Positions 1 to 9,496 are shown, counted from the first letter of the stretch. The stretch: 64,000 nt of DNA from Magnetococcales bacterium (GCA_015231755.1 JADGAZ010000013.1:29206-93205), one strand, 5' to 3'. The notes: generated by a model not told the origin, from the letters alone. Program-made: numbers and translations.

Positions 1-387
1 CTGTTCCGGGTGGTGGCCGAGGCGGAAACCATCCACGCCCATGCCCATCTGCGGGCCTTGGACGGGGTGGGCAGCACCACGGAAAACCTCCAGGCCGCCA
101 TTGCCGGTGAGGCCCACGAGTTCACCCACATGTATCCCGGTTTTGTCGCCGAGGCCAAAGCCGAAGGTCACAAACGGGCCATCAAGTCCATGGAAGACGC
201 CATGGAAGTGGAAAAAACCCATCATCGTCTGTTCGAGCAGGCGCTGGCGGCGGTGCTGGCGGGTCAGGATCTGCCGAGCATGGATATCTACATCTGTCCG
301 GTTTGCGGACATGTGGAGATCGGTCAGCCCCCGGAACAGTGCCCAGTGTGCAACGTCAAGAAGGACAAATTCACCCGCATGGTCTAA
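1..387 (+). CDS. rubrerythrin, C-terminal part (5' end outside window)
   Basis: The reading frame is open from base 1, so about 128 C-terminal residues of a protein usually 165-190 long are visible. Rubrerythrins are cytoplasmic non-heme di-iron peroxidases that remove hydrogen peroxide in anaerobes and microaerophiles. The ferritin-like helices supply iron ligands in AEAETIHAHAH, GEAHEFTHMYPGF and MEVEKTHHRLF. A rubredoxin-like Fe(SCys)4 knuckle closes the protein with YICPVCGHVE and QCPVCNVKKDKF. A GTG codon at position 10 is in frame but lies inside the first helix, so it is not the true start. Family identity is clear from the motifs. Confidence 0.9.
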   Translation: MFRVVAEAETIHAHAHLRALDGVGSTTENLQAAIAGEAHEFTHMYPGFVAEAKAEGHKRAIKSMEDAMEVEKTHHRLFEQALAAVLAGQDLPSMDIYICPVCGHVEIGQPPEQCPVCNVKKDKFTRMV

Positions 388-461
388 AAAACCGACCTTT
401 GTCATCCCCCATCCACGCGGCTCCCGAGTCCCGGATTTCGGGAGCCGCGCCCCGAGCGCCC

Positions 462-1553
462 ATGAAGAGTCCTTGCACCCGATTGTTTCTGTATTGTCGC
501 GCCGGATTCGAGCGCGAAACCCTGGCCGAATGTGCGAGCTGGGCCGCGTCTGCGGGTCTGCCCGGCTCCGGGGAGTTCCAGGAACGCTCCGGCCATGTAC
601 TCTTTCGGCCCGAGCAGACCCATCGGGTTGCGGAACTGCTGGAACGGCTGCACCTGTCCCGTCTGACCTTTGCCCGTCATCTGCTCGCGGTGGATGAGGA
701 CTCGGCCCCGCTTCCCCCCGGTGATCGACTGGCGCCGCTGCTGGCCCGCCTGAGCGCCATGGGGGAACGCCATGGCCCTTTTTCCGCATTGTGGCTGGGA
801 GCGCCGGAATCCGACGCGGGCCGGGCATTGCTGCCATTGTGTCGCGCCTTGCAGGGACGGCTGGAGTCCGCGTTGCGCCAGTCCGGACTGCTGGTGGAAG
901 AGCCCCACCGATTGCGCGCCGAAGTAATTTTTCTTTCCGGGACCCAGGCCCTGACCGGCTTTTCCCGTCCCGACTCCAGCGCCCCCTGGCCCATGGGCAT
1001 TCCCCGACTGCGCCGCCCCTCCGGATCCCCGAGTCGCGCCGCGATGAAACTGGAAGAGGCCCTGGTGGTATTGCTCACCCCCGAAGCCCGCAAAAAATGG
1101 CTGGCCCCGGGACGCACGGCGGTAGACCTGGGAGCCGCACCAGGAGGCTGGACGCGCATTTTGCTGCAAGACGGCTTGAGCGTCACGGCGGTGGATCGGG
1201 CCGCCCTGGCTCCGGAGTTGCTCGCCTCTCCCCGACTGCGCCACGCCCGGGAGGACGGTTTCCGGTTTCGTCCCCCACGCCCGGTGGATTGGCTGCTGTG
1301 CGACATGGTGGAACAACCCCGCCGCATCGCCGAACTGGTGGGCCTGTGGGCCGCTTCCGGATGGTGCAGAAATGCGTTGTTCAATCTCAAGCTGCCGATG
1401 AAAAAACGGTACGAAGAACTCCAGATCTGCCGGAATCTGGTGGGCCAGGCCTTGAAACCGACCCGAATCGACCATCGCCTGTCGATCCGCCAGCTCTATC
1501 ACGATCGGGAGGAGGTGACCGCCCTGCTGCATCTGTCGGGTTCACCCCAATAA
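462..1553 (+). CDS. rlmM: 23S rRNA (cytidine-2498-2'-O)-methyltransferase RlmM
   Basis: 363 residues, close to E. coli RlmM (366). RlmM methylates the ribose of C2498 in the peptidyl-transferase region of 23S rRNA using S-adenosylmethionine. The N-terminal part is the THUMP-like region. The Rossmann methyltransferase domain carries the SAM motif VDLGAAPGGWTRIL, then DWLLCDMVEQP and NLKLPMKKRYEE, which match the diagnostic RlmM blocks including the catalytic Lys-Asp-Lys-Glu residues. I chose the ATG at 462 because the protein then begins MKSPCTRLFLYCRAGFE, as in the family. Upstream in-frame codons would overlap the rubrerythrin gene. Confidence 0.93.
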   Translation: MKSPCTRLFLYCRAGFERETLAECASWAASAGLPGSGEFQERSGHVLFRPEQTHRVAELLERLHLSRLTFARHLLAVDEDSAPLPPGDRLAPLLARLSAMGERHGPFSALWLGAPESDAGRALLPLCRALQGRLESALRQSGLLVEEPHRLRAEVIFLSGTQALTGFSRPDSSAPWPMGIPRLRRPSGSPSRAAMKLEEALVVLLTPEARKKWLAPGRTAVDLGAAPGGWTRILLQDGLSVTAVDRAALAPELLASPRLRHAREDGFRFRPPRPVDWLLCDMVEQPRRIAELVGLWAASGWCRNALFNLKLPMKKRYEELQICRNLVGQALKPTRIDHRLSIRQLYHDREEVTALLHLSGSPQ

Positions 1554-1598
1554 GCGCTCAGGATCGTCTCAAAAAAATTCAGGTACCGGGGGGGCACC

Positions 1599-4500
1599 AT
1601 GATCCATCCATTGCAATCCGCCATTGCCGCGATCCGCACGGTGATCGGTCTGCTGATCAATCAGTTTCTCTTTGCCCGACGCACCCCGGCCCAACGGATC
1701 GCCATTCCTTTGATGGTGGTCGCCGTGGCCTTTGCGCTGCGGGTGCTGATCGGCACCGATGAGATGGGACTGCCCTATCTGACCTTCTTCCCGGCTGCGG
1801 CCATCTCCGCCTTTCTCGGAGGGTTCTGGTCCGGCATGCTGGCGGCGATCATTGGTGCTGTCCTGGCGTCTTATTACTACATCCCCCCCTACAGCTCCTT
1901 CGTGTTCGAATTCCATTCGTCGGTGGTGTTCGGCAACGTGGTCTATCTGTTGGATGAACTGATCGTCTGTTCCGCCATGGCGGCCCTGCGCCGTTATCAT
2001 TTGCAATCCAAAGAACAGATCGCCGAAATGCAAACCCTGATTCAGACCATCCCGGAGATGATCTGGCTCAAAAGCCCCAACGGAGTCTATCTGAAATGCA
2101 ACGTCGCCTTTGAACGCCTCATGGGCAAACCACGGGAGGAGATCATCGGCCAAACCGATCGGGATCTGTTCGGCGAGGATCTGGCGCAACTGTTTCGCAC
2201 CCGTGATCTGGCCTGCATCACCTCGGGAGAACCCCGTTTTCACGAAGCGTGGATCTTCAGCGCCGAACATCAAAAGCCCATCCTGCGGGAAACCATCAAG
2301 GTGGCGATGCGCACCCAGGAAGGAAAATTGCTGGGTGTGCTGGGCATTGGCCGGGACATCACCGAACGCCGGGAGATGGAAGCCACCATTGCCCGCCATC
2401 AACGGGAATTGGAAAGCCTGGTGGAACAGCGTACCCGTCAGGTTCTCGAACTCAACGCGGGACTGGAAGAGATGGCCGCCAAGGCCATTGCCGCCAATCA
2501 GGCCAAAACGGTCTTTCTGGCCAACATGAGCCACGAAATCCGCACCCCCATGAATGCCATCATGGGCTTGTCCCATCTGCTGAGCACGACCCGTCTGAAC
2601 GAAGAACAACGGGATTTCGTCCGCAAGATTCATGGCGCGGGTCAATCGTTGTTGGGCATCATCAACGATGTCTTGGACTTTTCCAAAATCGAGGCCGGAC
2701 GCATGGAGTTGCACCATGTGGAATTCTCTCTGGATGGCCTGCTGGATGAAGTGGCCCTGCTCATGGCTGGCAACGCGGGTCAGAAAGAGCTGGAACTGAT
2801 CGTGATCCAGGATCCGAACCTGCCCGGAATGCTGAAAGGAGATGTGTTGCGACTCTCCCAGATTCTGATCAATCTGGTGGGCAACGCGATCAAGTTCACC
2901 TCCGCCGGTCACGTCTGTTTGCGAGCCACGCTCCTGGAACGCAAACAGACGCAAGTGATGCTTCGGTTTGTGGTACAGGATACGGGCATCGGCATCAAGC
3001 CCGAGGTGCTGGAACAACTGTTCCAGCCATTCACCCAGGGGGATCCTTCCACCACCCGCACCCACGGGGGAACCGGACTGGGACTGGCCATCTCCAAACG
3101 GCTGGTGGAACTGATGGCCGGACAACTGGGAGCCACGAGCCTGCCGGATCAAGGCAGCGAATTCTGGGCAGAGCTTTCGTTGGAAGTAGTCCCGGAACCA
3201 AAGACCATACGCGCAACAACCGGGCAGCCGGTCCCGCTGCTGATCGCGGTGGATCACGCTTTGCAACAAGAGGCCCTGCTGAGCCACGCCCAGGCTCTCG
3301 GATGGCCGGTTCCCGAGGTCTGTTCCGGCGCGGGGCTTGCCAAACAGGCTTCCGACTGGCAAAACAAAAGCGTCTGGATACTGGACCGCAAGCTTGCCAA
3401 TCTGGAGGCCCTGTTGGCCCAGGTCAACACTTGGCGCAGTCAACCCGACACCCCTGCCCCTCTGCTGCTCATGACCCTGAACGCCTGCGATCAGGATGCC
3501 TGGAGTCAATCGGGACAAGCGGCCGCCATCGATGCCCTGCTCACCAAACCCGTGACCGCGGCGTCACTCTACCGGGGGGTGGCGATGGCCAAAGCCCATC
3601 GGTTGCGATTCAAAGGGACCACCACCCGTCTCCCGACGATTCCGGAACGCACCGGTCCCCGACTGGCGGGGGTGCGCACGCTGCTGGTGGATGACTGTCC
3701 CATCAATCTGGAGATTGCCCAACGCATTTTAGAACTGGAAGGAGCCACGGTGACCGCCGCCAGTCAGGGGCTGGAAGCCCTGGAAATTCTGCGGGACACC
3801 CCCCATGGATTTGACGTCATTCTGATGGATGTGCAGATGCCGATCATGGATGGCAACGAAGCGGTACGGATCATCCGTCAGGATCCCCTGCTGGCCCACC
3901 TGCCGGTGGTGGCCCTGACCGCCGGCGCCATGGAAAGTGATCGCCACCGGGCGCTACAAGCGGGCATGACCGATGTGATCACCAAGCCATTCGACGTGAA
4001 CCGGATGATCCGTACCGTACAACGTCTGGCCCGAAGCGGCACAATACCCCAGAGATCTTCCGCCCTTTCCCCATCTTCCCCATTTCTTCAACCCCCGATC
4101 CCGGACTGGCCCACGGTTCCGGGAATCGACATTCAGGGAGTTTTCCAACGGCTTGGGGGAGACTGGAACCTGTTTCTGTCGTTGCTACGCAGTCTGCGTC
4201 AGCAATTCCGTCTGGTGGCGCAGGAGGTGTCGGAGGAATTGGCGGCGGGTCGCTCCCAACAGGCGGCCATGCGGATGCATAAATTGCGCGGTTCAGCGGG
4301 CAATGTGGGCGCTGTGGCCCTACACCAGATGGCCGGCGAGCTGGAAACCCTGCTCCTGGCCCAGACTCTTCCGGACCAACTCACCCCCCGACTCGACTCC
4401 CTCGATCAGGCCCTGGGGACGTTGATGCAAACGGTCGCTCCGTTGCTGTCGGACGCAGATGGCGCGCCAAACGGCTCCGCCCCGCCCCCACCGGTGGATC

Positions 4501-4694
4501 CGGAGGCTCTGCGCGCATTGATGACCGCCCTCGAAACCAGAAATTTCCAGGCCATCACCCTGTTCACCGCTTTGGCACCCACCCTGACCGCCCATCTGCA
4601 AACAACGGAATACCGCCAACTGGCACGGGCCATCGAGGGGCTTGATTGTGTCAAGGCGCTGGAGATCTTGAAGAAATCCGGTGTTGCCGGTTGA
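1599..4694 (+). CDS. hybrid sensor histidine kinase (membrane sensor, PAS, kinase, receivers, HPt)
   Basis: 1031 residues. The hydrophobic N-terminus (about 30-130) resembles the DUF4118/KdpD four-helix sensor. It is followed by a PAS domain (140-265), a coiled coil, and a HisKA domain with the phospho-accepting His in [11 protein letters not shown] near residue 311. The HATPase_c domain (410-530) carries DTGIGI and [13 protein letters not shown] degenerate receiver-like stretch (about 545-645) lacks an obvious phospho-Asp. A canonical receiver (690-810) has [10 protein letters not shown], and an HPt domain has its His in MHKLRGSAG near residue 893. It can therefore run a complete internal His-Asp-His phosphorelay. 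The output partner and signal are unknown. The gene starts 45 bases after rlmM, behind a G-rich leader. Confidence 0.9.
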   Translation: MIHPLQSAIAAIRTVIGLLINQFLFARRTPAQRIAIPLMVVAVAFALRVLIGTDEMGLPYLTFFPAAAISAFLGGFWSGMLAAIIGAVLASYYYIPPYSSFVFEFHSSVVFGNVVYLLDELIVCSAMAALRRYHLQSKEQIAEMQTLIQTIPEMIWLKSPNGVYLKCNVAFERLMGKPREEIIGQTDRDLFGEDLAQLFRTRDLACITSGEPRFHEAWIFSAEHQKPILRETIKVAMRTQEGKLLGVLGIGRDITERREMEATIARHQRELESLVEQRTRQVLELNAGLEEMAAKAIAANQAKTVFLANMSHEIRTPMNAIMGLSHLLSTTRLNEEQRDFVRKIHGAGQSLLGIINDVLDFSKIEAGRMELHHVEFSLDGLLDEVALLMAGNAGQKELELIVIQDPNLPGMLKGDVLRLSQILINLVGNAIKFTSAGHVCLRATLLERKQTQVMLRFVVQDTGIGIKPEVLEQLFQPFTQGDPSTTRTHGGTGLGLAISKRLVELMAGQLGATSLPDQGSEFWAELSLEVVPEPKTIRATTGQPVPLLIAVDHALQQEALLSHAQALGWPVPEVCSGAGLAKQASDWQNKSVWILDRKLANLEALLAQVNTWRSQPDTPAPLLLMTLNACDQDAWSQSGQAAAIDALLTKPVTAASLYRGVAMAKAHRLRFKGTTTRLPTIPERTGPRLAGVRTLLVDDCPINLEIAQRILELEGATVTAASQGLEALEILRDTPHGFDVILMDVQMPIMDGNEAVRIIRQDPLLAHLPVVALTAGAMESDRHRALQAGMTDVITKPFDVNRMIRTVQRLARSGTIPQRSSALSPSSPFLQPPIPDWPTVPGIDIQGVFQRLGGDWNLFLSLLRSLRQQFRLVAQEVSEELAAGRSQQAAMRMHKLRGSAGNVGAVALHQMAGELETLLLAQTLPDQLTPRLDSLDQALGTLMQTVAPLLSDADGAPNGSAPPPPVDPEALRALMTALETRNFQAITLFTALAPTLTAHLQTTEYRQLARAIEGLDCVKALEILKKSGVAG

Positions 4695-4761
4695 CGGGAC
4701 ACAGCCCATTCCCCATCCCCACACGCCAGGCCATTCAAACACGAGGGGATCGGAAAGCACC

Positions 4762-4813
4762 AAAAAAAATCCCGGTTCGAAAATGGCAACACGCCTCCAT
4801 TTTCAAACCGGGA
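4762..4813 (-). terminator. rho-independent terminator of the OmpA-like gene
   Basis: Arms at 4770-4786 and 4797-4813 form a 17-bp hairpin with one mismatch around a 10-base loop. Read on the minus strand it is followed by eight T residues (the A run at 4762-4769). It lies 64 bases past the stop codon of the OmpA-like gene. Confidence 0.8.
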
Positions 4814-4821
4814 GAATGCAA

Positions 4822-4853
4822 CCGAAGCGGTGTCATAACGACCACCGCTTCGG
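4822..4853. repeat. perfect 10-bp inverted repeat between terminator and OmpA-like gene
   Basis: CCGAAGCGGT at 4822-4831 and ACCGCTTCGG at 4844-4853 are exact reverse complements around a 12-base loop. On the minus strand this hairpin directly precedes the terminator, so the transcript would end in two stacked hairpins. There is no T run of its own. It may protect the mRNA 3' end. Confidence 0.6.
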
Positions 4854-4877
4854 GAAACGTCATCGGGACAAAACGGC

Positions 4878-5606
4878 TTACGGTTGGGGCTTGAGCTCCA
4901 CGCGACGGTTCTTGGCCCGTCCGGCGGGATTGTCGTTCGTGGCGATGGGTTTGGAAGGACCAAAACCCGCCGTGGTCAAACGATTGGCAGCGATGCCCTT
5001 GCCGACGAGATACTTCTTGACCGACTGGGCGCGGGCCTTGGAGAGCTTGTCGTTGCGCACGGCAGTGCCGGTGCTGTCGGTGTGACCCTGGACTTCCACC
5101 TTGACGCTGGGATTGTTCTTCAGGACCGTCACCACACTGTCGAGCAGCGGGAAGGAGACGGGCTCGATCTGATCCTTGTCCGACTTGAAGTGCAGGTTCT
5201 CCAGAACCCAGCAACCCAGGTCGTTCACCTTGGCGCCCATGGGGGTGCCGGGGCATTTGTCTCTGTCGTCGGTGACGCCATCTCTGTCGGAGTCGAGGGG
5301 GCAACCCTGCTCGTTGACACGGACGCCCATGGGGGTGCCGGGGCATTGGTCCTTGGAGTTCAGAACGCCGTCACGGTCGTCATCGCCATCCACCGGCTTC
5401 GGGGGTTCGGGCGTGACTTCAGTCGTGTTACAGAAATAGCATTGCGTGCCCACCGCCGAGAGGGAATTGGCACCGGTTTGCGGATGCCATTGGGCAAAAC
5501 CATTCTTGCCCATCCAACCTTCTTTGGTAGTGGTGGGGACACAGGCGGCGAGGCTCAGGGAGAGGGCACCGGCCATGGCCAAAAAGGTGATTTTCGAATG
5601 TTTCAT
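4878..5606 (-). CDS. OmpA-family outer-membrane lipoprotein with thrombospondin type-3 repeats
   Basis: 242 residues. The signal peptide ends in a lipobox (LSLAAC), so the mature protein should be lipid-anchored. A linker is followed by two calcium-binding type-3 repeats, DDDRDGVLNSKDQCPGTP and DSDRDGVTDDRDKCPGTP. The C-terminal OmpA/MotB peptidoglycan-binding domain includes VEVQGHTDSTG, KARAQSVKKYL and NRRVEL. It probably tethers the outer membrane to the cell wall. The ATG at 5606 gives a clean signal peptide and has a GGTAGGAA ribosome site. The longer frame upstream overlaps the promoter. The gene is monocistronic, with its own promoter and terminator. Confidence 0.9.
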   Translation of the reverse strand: MKHSKITFLAMAGALSLSLAACVPTTTKEGWMGKNGFAQWHPQTGANSLSAVGTQCYFCNTTEVTPEPPKPVDGDDDRDGVLNSKDQCPGTPMGVRVNEQGCPLDSDRDGVTDDRDKCPGTPMGAKVNDLGCWVLENLHFKSDKDQIEPVSFPLLDSVVTVLKNNPSVKVEVQGHTDSTGTAVRNDKLSKARAQSVKKYLVGKGIAANRLTTAGFGPSKPIATNDNPAGRAKNRRVELKPQP

Positions 5607-5643
5607 GGTTCCTACCGACACAGTTGGAGGGATGAAAGTGATC

Positions 5644-5672
5644 AATATAGTCCATATCGACCCTATTGTCAC
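5644..5672 (-). promoter_or_regulatory. sigma-70-type promoter for the OmpA-like lipoprotein
   Basis: On the minus strand, GTGACA (5667-5672) and TATATT (5644-5649) are separated by 17 bases, each one base from consensus. Transcription would start about 30 bases upstream of the chosen ATG at 5606. Confidence 0.6.
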
Positions 5673-5734
5673 TCACTATCTGCGATCCGAGTGGCTTTTT
5701 ACATAAAAAAAGACACAATATCCACTAACGTCAC

Positions 5735-6418
5735 TCAGAGATCGATCAACTTACCCTCATGCAATCTCAATACCCGATCCGCCTGACTGGCAAAGTCTGG
5801 ACTATGGGTCACCATAATCAGAGTAAGTCCTTCTTCCCGCACCATGGCGGTCATCAAGGCCATCACCTCCTGTCCGGTTTTGTGATCCAGGTTGCCGGTG
5901 GGTTCATCCGCCAAAGCCAGCATGGGACCATGCACCAGGGCGCGGGCGATGGCGGCCCGCTGCCGCTCCCCGCCGGACAGACGATCCGGAAAAGCCCCCG
6001 CCCGACCGGCCAATCCCACCCGATGCAGCAACTCCAGGGCGCGACTGCGGCCCGCCGCGTCATCCATCCCGTTGAGAGCCAGGGGAAAACGCACATTCTC
6101 CAAAACGGTCAACGCCGGCACCAGATTGAAAAATTGAAAGACAAATCCAAGGTGACGCCGCCGAAATCGGGTACTGTCCTCATCGTTCAACCCGGTGAGG
6201 TCGGTGGGACCGATCCATACCCGTCCCCGATCGGGCCGATCCAAGGCGGCGATCAGATTCAACAGCGTGGTCTTGCCCGACCCGCTGCGTCCCACGATGG
6301 CGGTCAACGCGCCCCGGGCAAAAGTCACGTTGACCCCCGCCAGAATCGGCACCCCGTCTCCCTCCTCCTCGGGATAGGATTTGCCGATTCCCTCCAGACG
6401 CACCAATGGATGCTCCAT
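5735..6418 (-). CDS. ABC transporter ATP-binding protein, LolD/MacB type
   Basis: 227 residues with all nucleotide-binding motifs: Walker A GRSGSGKTT, Q-loop FVFQFFNLVP, signature LSGGERQR, Walker B LALADEPTGNLD and switch His in VTHS. The spacing and the FQFFNLVPALTVLENV region place it in the LolD/MacB/FtsE-like MacB group. These ATPases energise FtsX-fold permeases that extract lipoproteins or export substrates. No permease gene is adjacent: downstream is the OmpA-like lipoprotein and upstream is a divergent gene. It is therefore an orphan ATPase here, and its partner and substrate cannot be named. Confidence 0.85.
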   Translation of the reverse strand: MEHPLVRLEGIGKSYPEEEGDGVPILAGVNVTFARGALTAIVGRSGSGKTTLLNLIAALDRPDRGRVWIGPTDLTGLNDEDSTRFRRRHLGFVFQFFNLVPALTVLENVRFPLALNGMDDAAGRSRALELLHRVGLAGRAGAFPDRLSGGERQRAAIARALVHGPMLALADEPTGNLDHKTGQEVMALMTAMVREEGLTLIMVTHSPDFASQADRVLRLHEGKLIDL

Positions 6419-6556
6419 GGATCAAACCTCCGGATGATGAACCCAATGTTGCTTTTCTTGGATGTGTTGCATCGACAAATCGCGTAAGATGTCACTCGTG
6501 AATCCAAGCCGCATGCGCGGTGCCTTAAGATTCGTTATAATCGTTCGGGAGGCGAA

Positions 6557-7084
6557 GTGGACAGAGTTTTTCTTTCCCACCGGATCAAAACCCTTTGGAT
6601 GATCCTCCTGGTTGTCGGCAGCGGATGGTTTCTATCGGGCTGCGGGCTGCTGCCGGAGTGGTCCGATCCCCGACCCCAACTCGAAAAACCCCGCTTGAGC
6701 CTGGTGGATATCCAACTGGCCAAAAAAAACAGCACCAAAATGGCACCCCGTTTCCGGGTACGTCTCAAGGTGGAAAATCCCAACGACATCGACTTTCCCA
6801 TCGGCGGAATCGAATGCCGGGTGGAATTGCAAGGCATGGCCTTCGCCACCGGCCAGTCGTCGGAATTTTTCACGATTCCGGCCAAAGGGGATGCGGAGTT
6901 CGACGTGGAGGTGGCCACGGAACTGATGAAAGCCATCAAACAAATTTCCGCCCTGTTGCGCAAAGGCGAAGCCAGTCTGGAATACCGCATTGTGGGAAAA
7001 ATCCATGTAGAGATCCCCTTTGTGGGTGCGGTGCCCTTCGACAAAAGCGGCATCTTGAAAAAAAACATCAAGTGGGATGAATGA
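6557..7084 (+). CDS. LEA type 2 (LEA14-like) lipoprotein
   Basis: 175 residues. The hydrophobic N-terminus ends in FLSGCGLLPEW, a lipobox. The body fits the LEA14 / water-stress-hypersensitive-response fold, a single beta-sandwich of about 100 residues with the typical RVRLKVENPNDIDFPIGGIE strand pair and a TIPAKGDAEFDVEV segment. Its role in bacteria is not established. The stop codon overlaps the start of rlmD by eight bases, so translation of the two is probably coupled. A TATAAT at 6536-6541 is present, but I see no convincing -35 with it. Confidence 0.78.
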   Translation: MDRVFLSHRIKTLWMILLVVGSGWFLSGCGLLPEWSDPRPQLEKPRLSLVDIQLAKKNSTKMAPRFRVRLKVENPNDIDFPIGGIECRVELQGMAFATGQSSEFFTIPAKGDAEFDVEVATELMKAIKQISALLRKGEASLEYRIVGKIHVEIPFVGAVPFDKSGILKKNIKWDE

Positions 7085-8390
7085 CCTTATGAATCCATCT
7101 GTCGGAACTCCCGTGGAACTGACCATCGAAAAACTCGTGCCCGGTGGCATGGGACTGGCCCGTCTGGAGGGTCGGGTGGTCTTTGTGCCCGGGGCCATGC
7201 CCGGAGACCGGATCCGGGGCCGGATCGAAAGCGATCATCGCCACCATGTCATGGTGCGCTGCGAGGCGATCCTGACCGCCGGTCCCGACACCGTGGATCC
7301 CGGCTGCCCGGCGGATGGATCCTGTGGCGGCTGCCAGTTGCGCCGTCTGTCCGCGTCCCATCAAGACGCGGTCAAGGCCGGATTCGTGAAGGAAGGACTG
7401 GAAAGAATCGCCCGTCTCGACCCCACCCAGGCGCTCCAACCCCTGATTCCCGCCCGGGAACGGGATGGATACCGGCGTCGGGCCACCTTCCAGACCCGCT
7501 GGACCGACCATGGCCCACAACTCGGCTTTTTTGCCCACGGTTCCCACGATATTGTGGATCTGACCCACTGTCCGATACTGGATCCCCGTCTGTCGGCCCT
7601 GATGTCACCCTTGCGCCGTCTCATTGCCACCCTGGCCTGCCGCCACTCCCTTTCCGGAATCGAGGTCGTGGCCGGAGATGATGGAGTCGGGATGGTTTTT
7701 TGCCTGTTGCGACCCTGCCCCAACACCGATAAGGAGACCATGCGGCGGTTCGCAGGGGAAACGGGAGCGGATCAGGTCTGGATACGCGTCGGCAAGTCAC
7801 CCCCCAGCCCCCTGGTGACGCACCACCCTTTGAGCTACGCGGTGGACGGATTTTCGATCGCGTTCGAGCCGGCCGACTTTGTGCAAGGCCACGGCACCCA
7901 GAATCACACGCTGGTGGCCACCGCCATGACGCTGGCGGGAAAGGGACAACAGGCCTGGGATCTGTTCTGCGGCATTGGCAATTTCACCTTGCCTCTGACC
8001 CGCCGCTTCGACCGGGTCGCCGGATCGGATCTGCTGCCAGGATCCTTGCGCCGCTCCGGGGAAAATGCCCGGCGGTATGACGTGGGAAACCGGGTGGTCT
8101 TCCACCGGATCGACTTGTTCCGGGAAGAGGATCTGACCCGTCTGCCCTGGCAGGAACCGGTGGATCTGGCCCTGCTGGATCCCCCCAGAAACGGCGCGGA
8201 AGCACTCTGCCGTCAATTGGCGTCCAAAGGGCCGGAACGCATTGTCTACATCTCCTGCGACCCGGCCACCTTTGCCCGGGATGCGGCCATCCTGGTGGCT
8301 GGGGGATATGCCCTGGAGGTGGTGCAACCCGTGGATCTGTTTCCCCAGACCCGGCACGTGGAGATCACCTCCCGTTTCGTGCGCCGCTAA
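7077..8390 (+). CDS. rlmD: 23S rRNA (uracil-5-)-methyltransferase, RlmD/RumA family
   Basis: 437 residues. The N-terminal TRAM RNA-binding domain (VELTIEKLVPGGMGLARLEG) is followed by the iron-sulfur ligands C-x5-C-x2-C in CPADGSCGGC, and a fourth Cys in LTHCPIL. The SAM-binding fold has DLFCGIGNFTLPL, then DPPRNGAE and the nucleophilic Cys in YISCDPATFARD, as in RlmD/RlmC/TrmA. The Fe-S cluster and length favour the RlmD type (m5U1939 of 23S rRNA), but RlmCD or RumA-like specificity cannot be excluded from sequence alone. It overlaps the preceding lipoprotein gene. Confidence 0.88.
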   Translation: MNDLMNPSVGTPVELTIEKLVPGGMGLARLEGRVVFVPGAMPGDRIRGRIESDHRHHVMVRCEAILTAGPDTVDPGCPADGSCGGCQLRRLSASHQDAVKAGFVKEGLERIARLDPTQALQPLIPARERDGYRRRATFQTRWTDHGPQLGFFAHGSHDIVDLTHCPILDPRLSALMSPLRRLIATLACRHSLSGIEVVAGDDGVGMVFCLLRPCPNTDKETMRRFAGETGADQVWIRVGKSPPSPLVTHHPLSYAVDGFSIAFEPADFVQGHGTQNHTLVATAMTLAGKGQQAWDLFCGIGNFTLPLTRRFDRVAGSDLLPGSLRRSGENARRYDVGNRVVFHRIDLFREEDLTRLPWQEPVDLALLDPPRNGAEALCRQLASKGPERIVYISCDPATFARDAAILVAGGYALEVVQPVDLFPQTRHVEITSRFVRR

Positions 8391-8446
8391 AACGGCCCGA
8401 ACGCAAAGTTGGAACGAATCTTTGAACAAAGATATCGAAAAAAGAG

Positions 8447-8477
8447 TTTACCCAGGGAGAGCATTTTTTGCTAAAAT
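8447..8477 (+). promoter_or_regulatory. possible extended -10 promoter
   Basis: TTTACC (8447-8452) lies 19 bases before TAAAAT (8472-8477), which is preceded by TGC, giving an extended -10 (TGCTAAAAT). The surrounding 16 bases are identical to those of the promoter near 15981. It would serve the membrane protein gene at 8561. A perfect palindrome, ATCTTTGAACAAAGAT, sits just upstream at 8418-8433. Confidence 0.4.
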
Positions 8478-8560
8478 TATGGCCAAGTCCGTTATGAATG
8501 TCATCGACCGGCTCAGGGATGAAGCCGGGCATCCCGATCTTTTGCGACGGAGTTCCACCC

Positions 8561-9397
8561 ATGGCTGATCTTCCAGGCAGACGCGCACAGTTGGAAAAAC
8601 AGGCGCAACAGGCCCAAAAAGCCCAAGCCAGCGCGGCTGAAAGAAATGCGCCGGGAACGGCTCCCGGAGAGGCGGCCCCCCCCTCTCCGGATCAGGTGGA
8701 TGCCATGCTCGACCAGATCCGCCACGAAGAGGATATTGTCCTGGCGGGCAAACTGGAAGTGGTGCGCAAAAAACGCGAGCAGGAACTGCAACGCGGCAAA
8801 CCCAAAACCATCGAAAAAATCAACATCGAGGATCTGAAATTCACCCGGGAGGAGAAAAAAGCCGGGTTGCCGGATCGCATCCGCAAACTGCCTAAAGATC
8901 ATCCGGTGCGTGTGCTGTACGAAAAAGGCTACAAGCAAAAAGGCCCCGGCATTCCCACCCGTCCCGCCTTTCACGAAGATACCGGATTGGATCTCAAACA
9001 AACCTTGGGTTCCATCCTCAAGCCGTTGGGCGCGGTGCTGTTGATCGTGGGGATGATCGCAGGCGTTTATTACGGCAGCCAACGCTACCAGGCGGGCAAA
9101 GAGGAGACCCGCAACCAGATCCTGATGGTTCTCAAAGACAAGAATTATCACCCGGATCATCCCAAGCTCGAAAAGGAGTTCAAGGCTCTTTATTGGAGCA
9201 ACTGGTTGCCCGATCTGCAAAGACTGCTGAACTTTGTGGAAGGTCTGGGAATCAATTACGAAGCGTTCGATGGCAACCCGGAACCCGGCAGCTATGTGGA
9301 CTACATCCAACGCCACAACAAGCCGTTCAATCAGGCGGAAGCCATGGAGTGGTACGCCCGGGAAATGCGCAAACCTTCCCGCGCCAACGATCCCTGA
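8561..9397 (+). CDS. unknown single-pass membrane protein with charged N-terminal half
   Basis: 278 residues, family not recognised. The first 60 residues are Gln/Ala/Pro-rich and low-complexity. Residues 60-130 are highly charged and probably helical. One hydrophobic segment (about 155-175, AVLLIVGMIAGVYYG) spans the membrane. The last 100 residues (ending WYAREMRKPS) are acidic, with several Trp and Tyr, on the other side. With no signal peptide, the N-terminal half should be cytoplasmic. I chose ATG 8561 because a GGAG site lies eight bases before it. A longer frame from 8498 has no ribosome site. Confidence 0.7.
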   Translation: MADLPGRRAQLEKQAQQAQKAQASAAERNAPGTAPGEAAPPSPDQVDAMLDQIRHEEDIVLAGKLEVVRKKREQELQRGKPKTIEKINIEDLKFTREEKKAGLPDRIRKLPKDHPVRVLYEKGYKQKGPGIPTRPAFHEDTGLDLKQTLGSILKPLGAVLLIVGMIAGVYYGSQRYQAGKEETRNQILMVLKDKNYHPDHPKLEKEFKALYWSNWLPDLQRLLNFVEGLGINYEAFDGNPEPGSYVDYIQRHNKPFNQAEAMEWYAREMRKPSRANDP

Positions 9398-9437
9398 CCG
9401 CCCGGCAACGCCCTCTCCGACCATCCTTGGATCCCGT

Positions 9438-9496
9438 CATCCACACAAGTCATCCACAAGGTTATCCACACCCTCTGTGGATAACCTTGTGGATGA
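9438..9496. promoter_or_regulatory. array of five DnaA-box-like nonamers with perfect dyad symmetry
   Basis: Nonamers TCATCCACA (9438), TCATCCACA (9450), TTATCCACA (9462), then inverted TGTGGATAA (9476) and TGTGGATGA (9488), repeat every 12 bases on each side. The inner two match the E. coli DnaA box TTATCCACA exactly. Bases 9450-9470 and 9476-9496 are a perfect 21-bp inverted repeat around CCCTC. The array lies between convergent genes. It could bind DnaA, or form a long hairpin that blocks read-through. No A/T-rich unwinding element is adjacent. Confidence 0.7.

Noticed and set aside
402..1532. 376-codon minus-strand frame over rlmM
   Set aside because: Low-complexity Gln/Gly-rich shadow. 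rlmM has all family motifs.
9438..9496. Chromosomal replication origin
   Set aside because: The DnaA-like boxes are real, but no A/T-rich unwinding region and no dnaA, gidA or hemE neighbours are present. Not called an origin.
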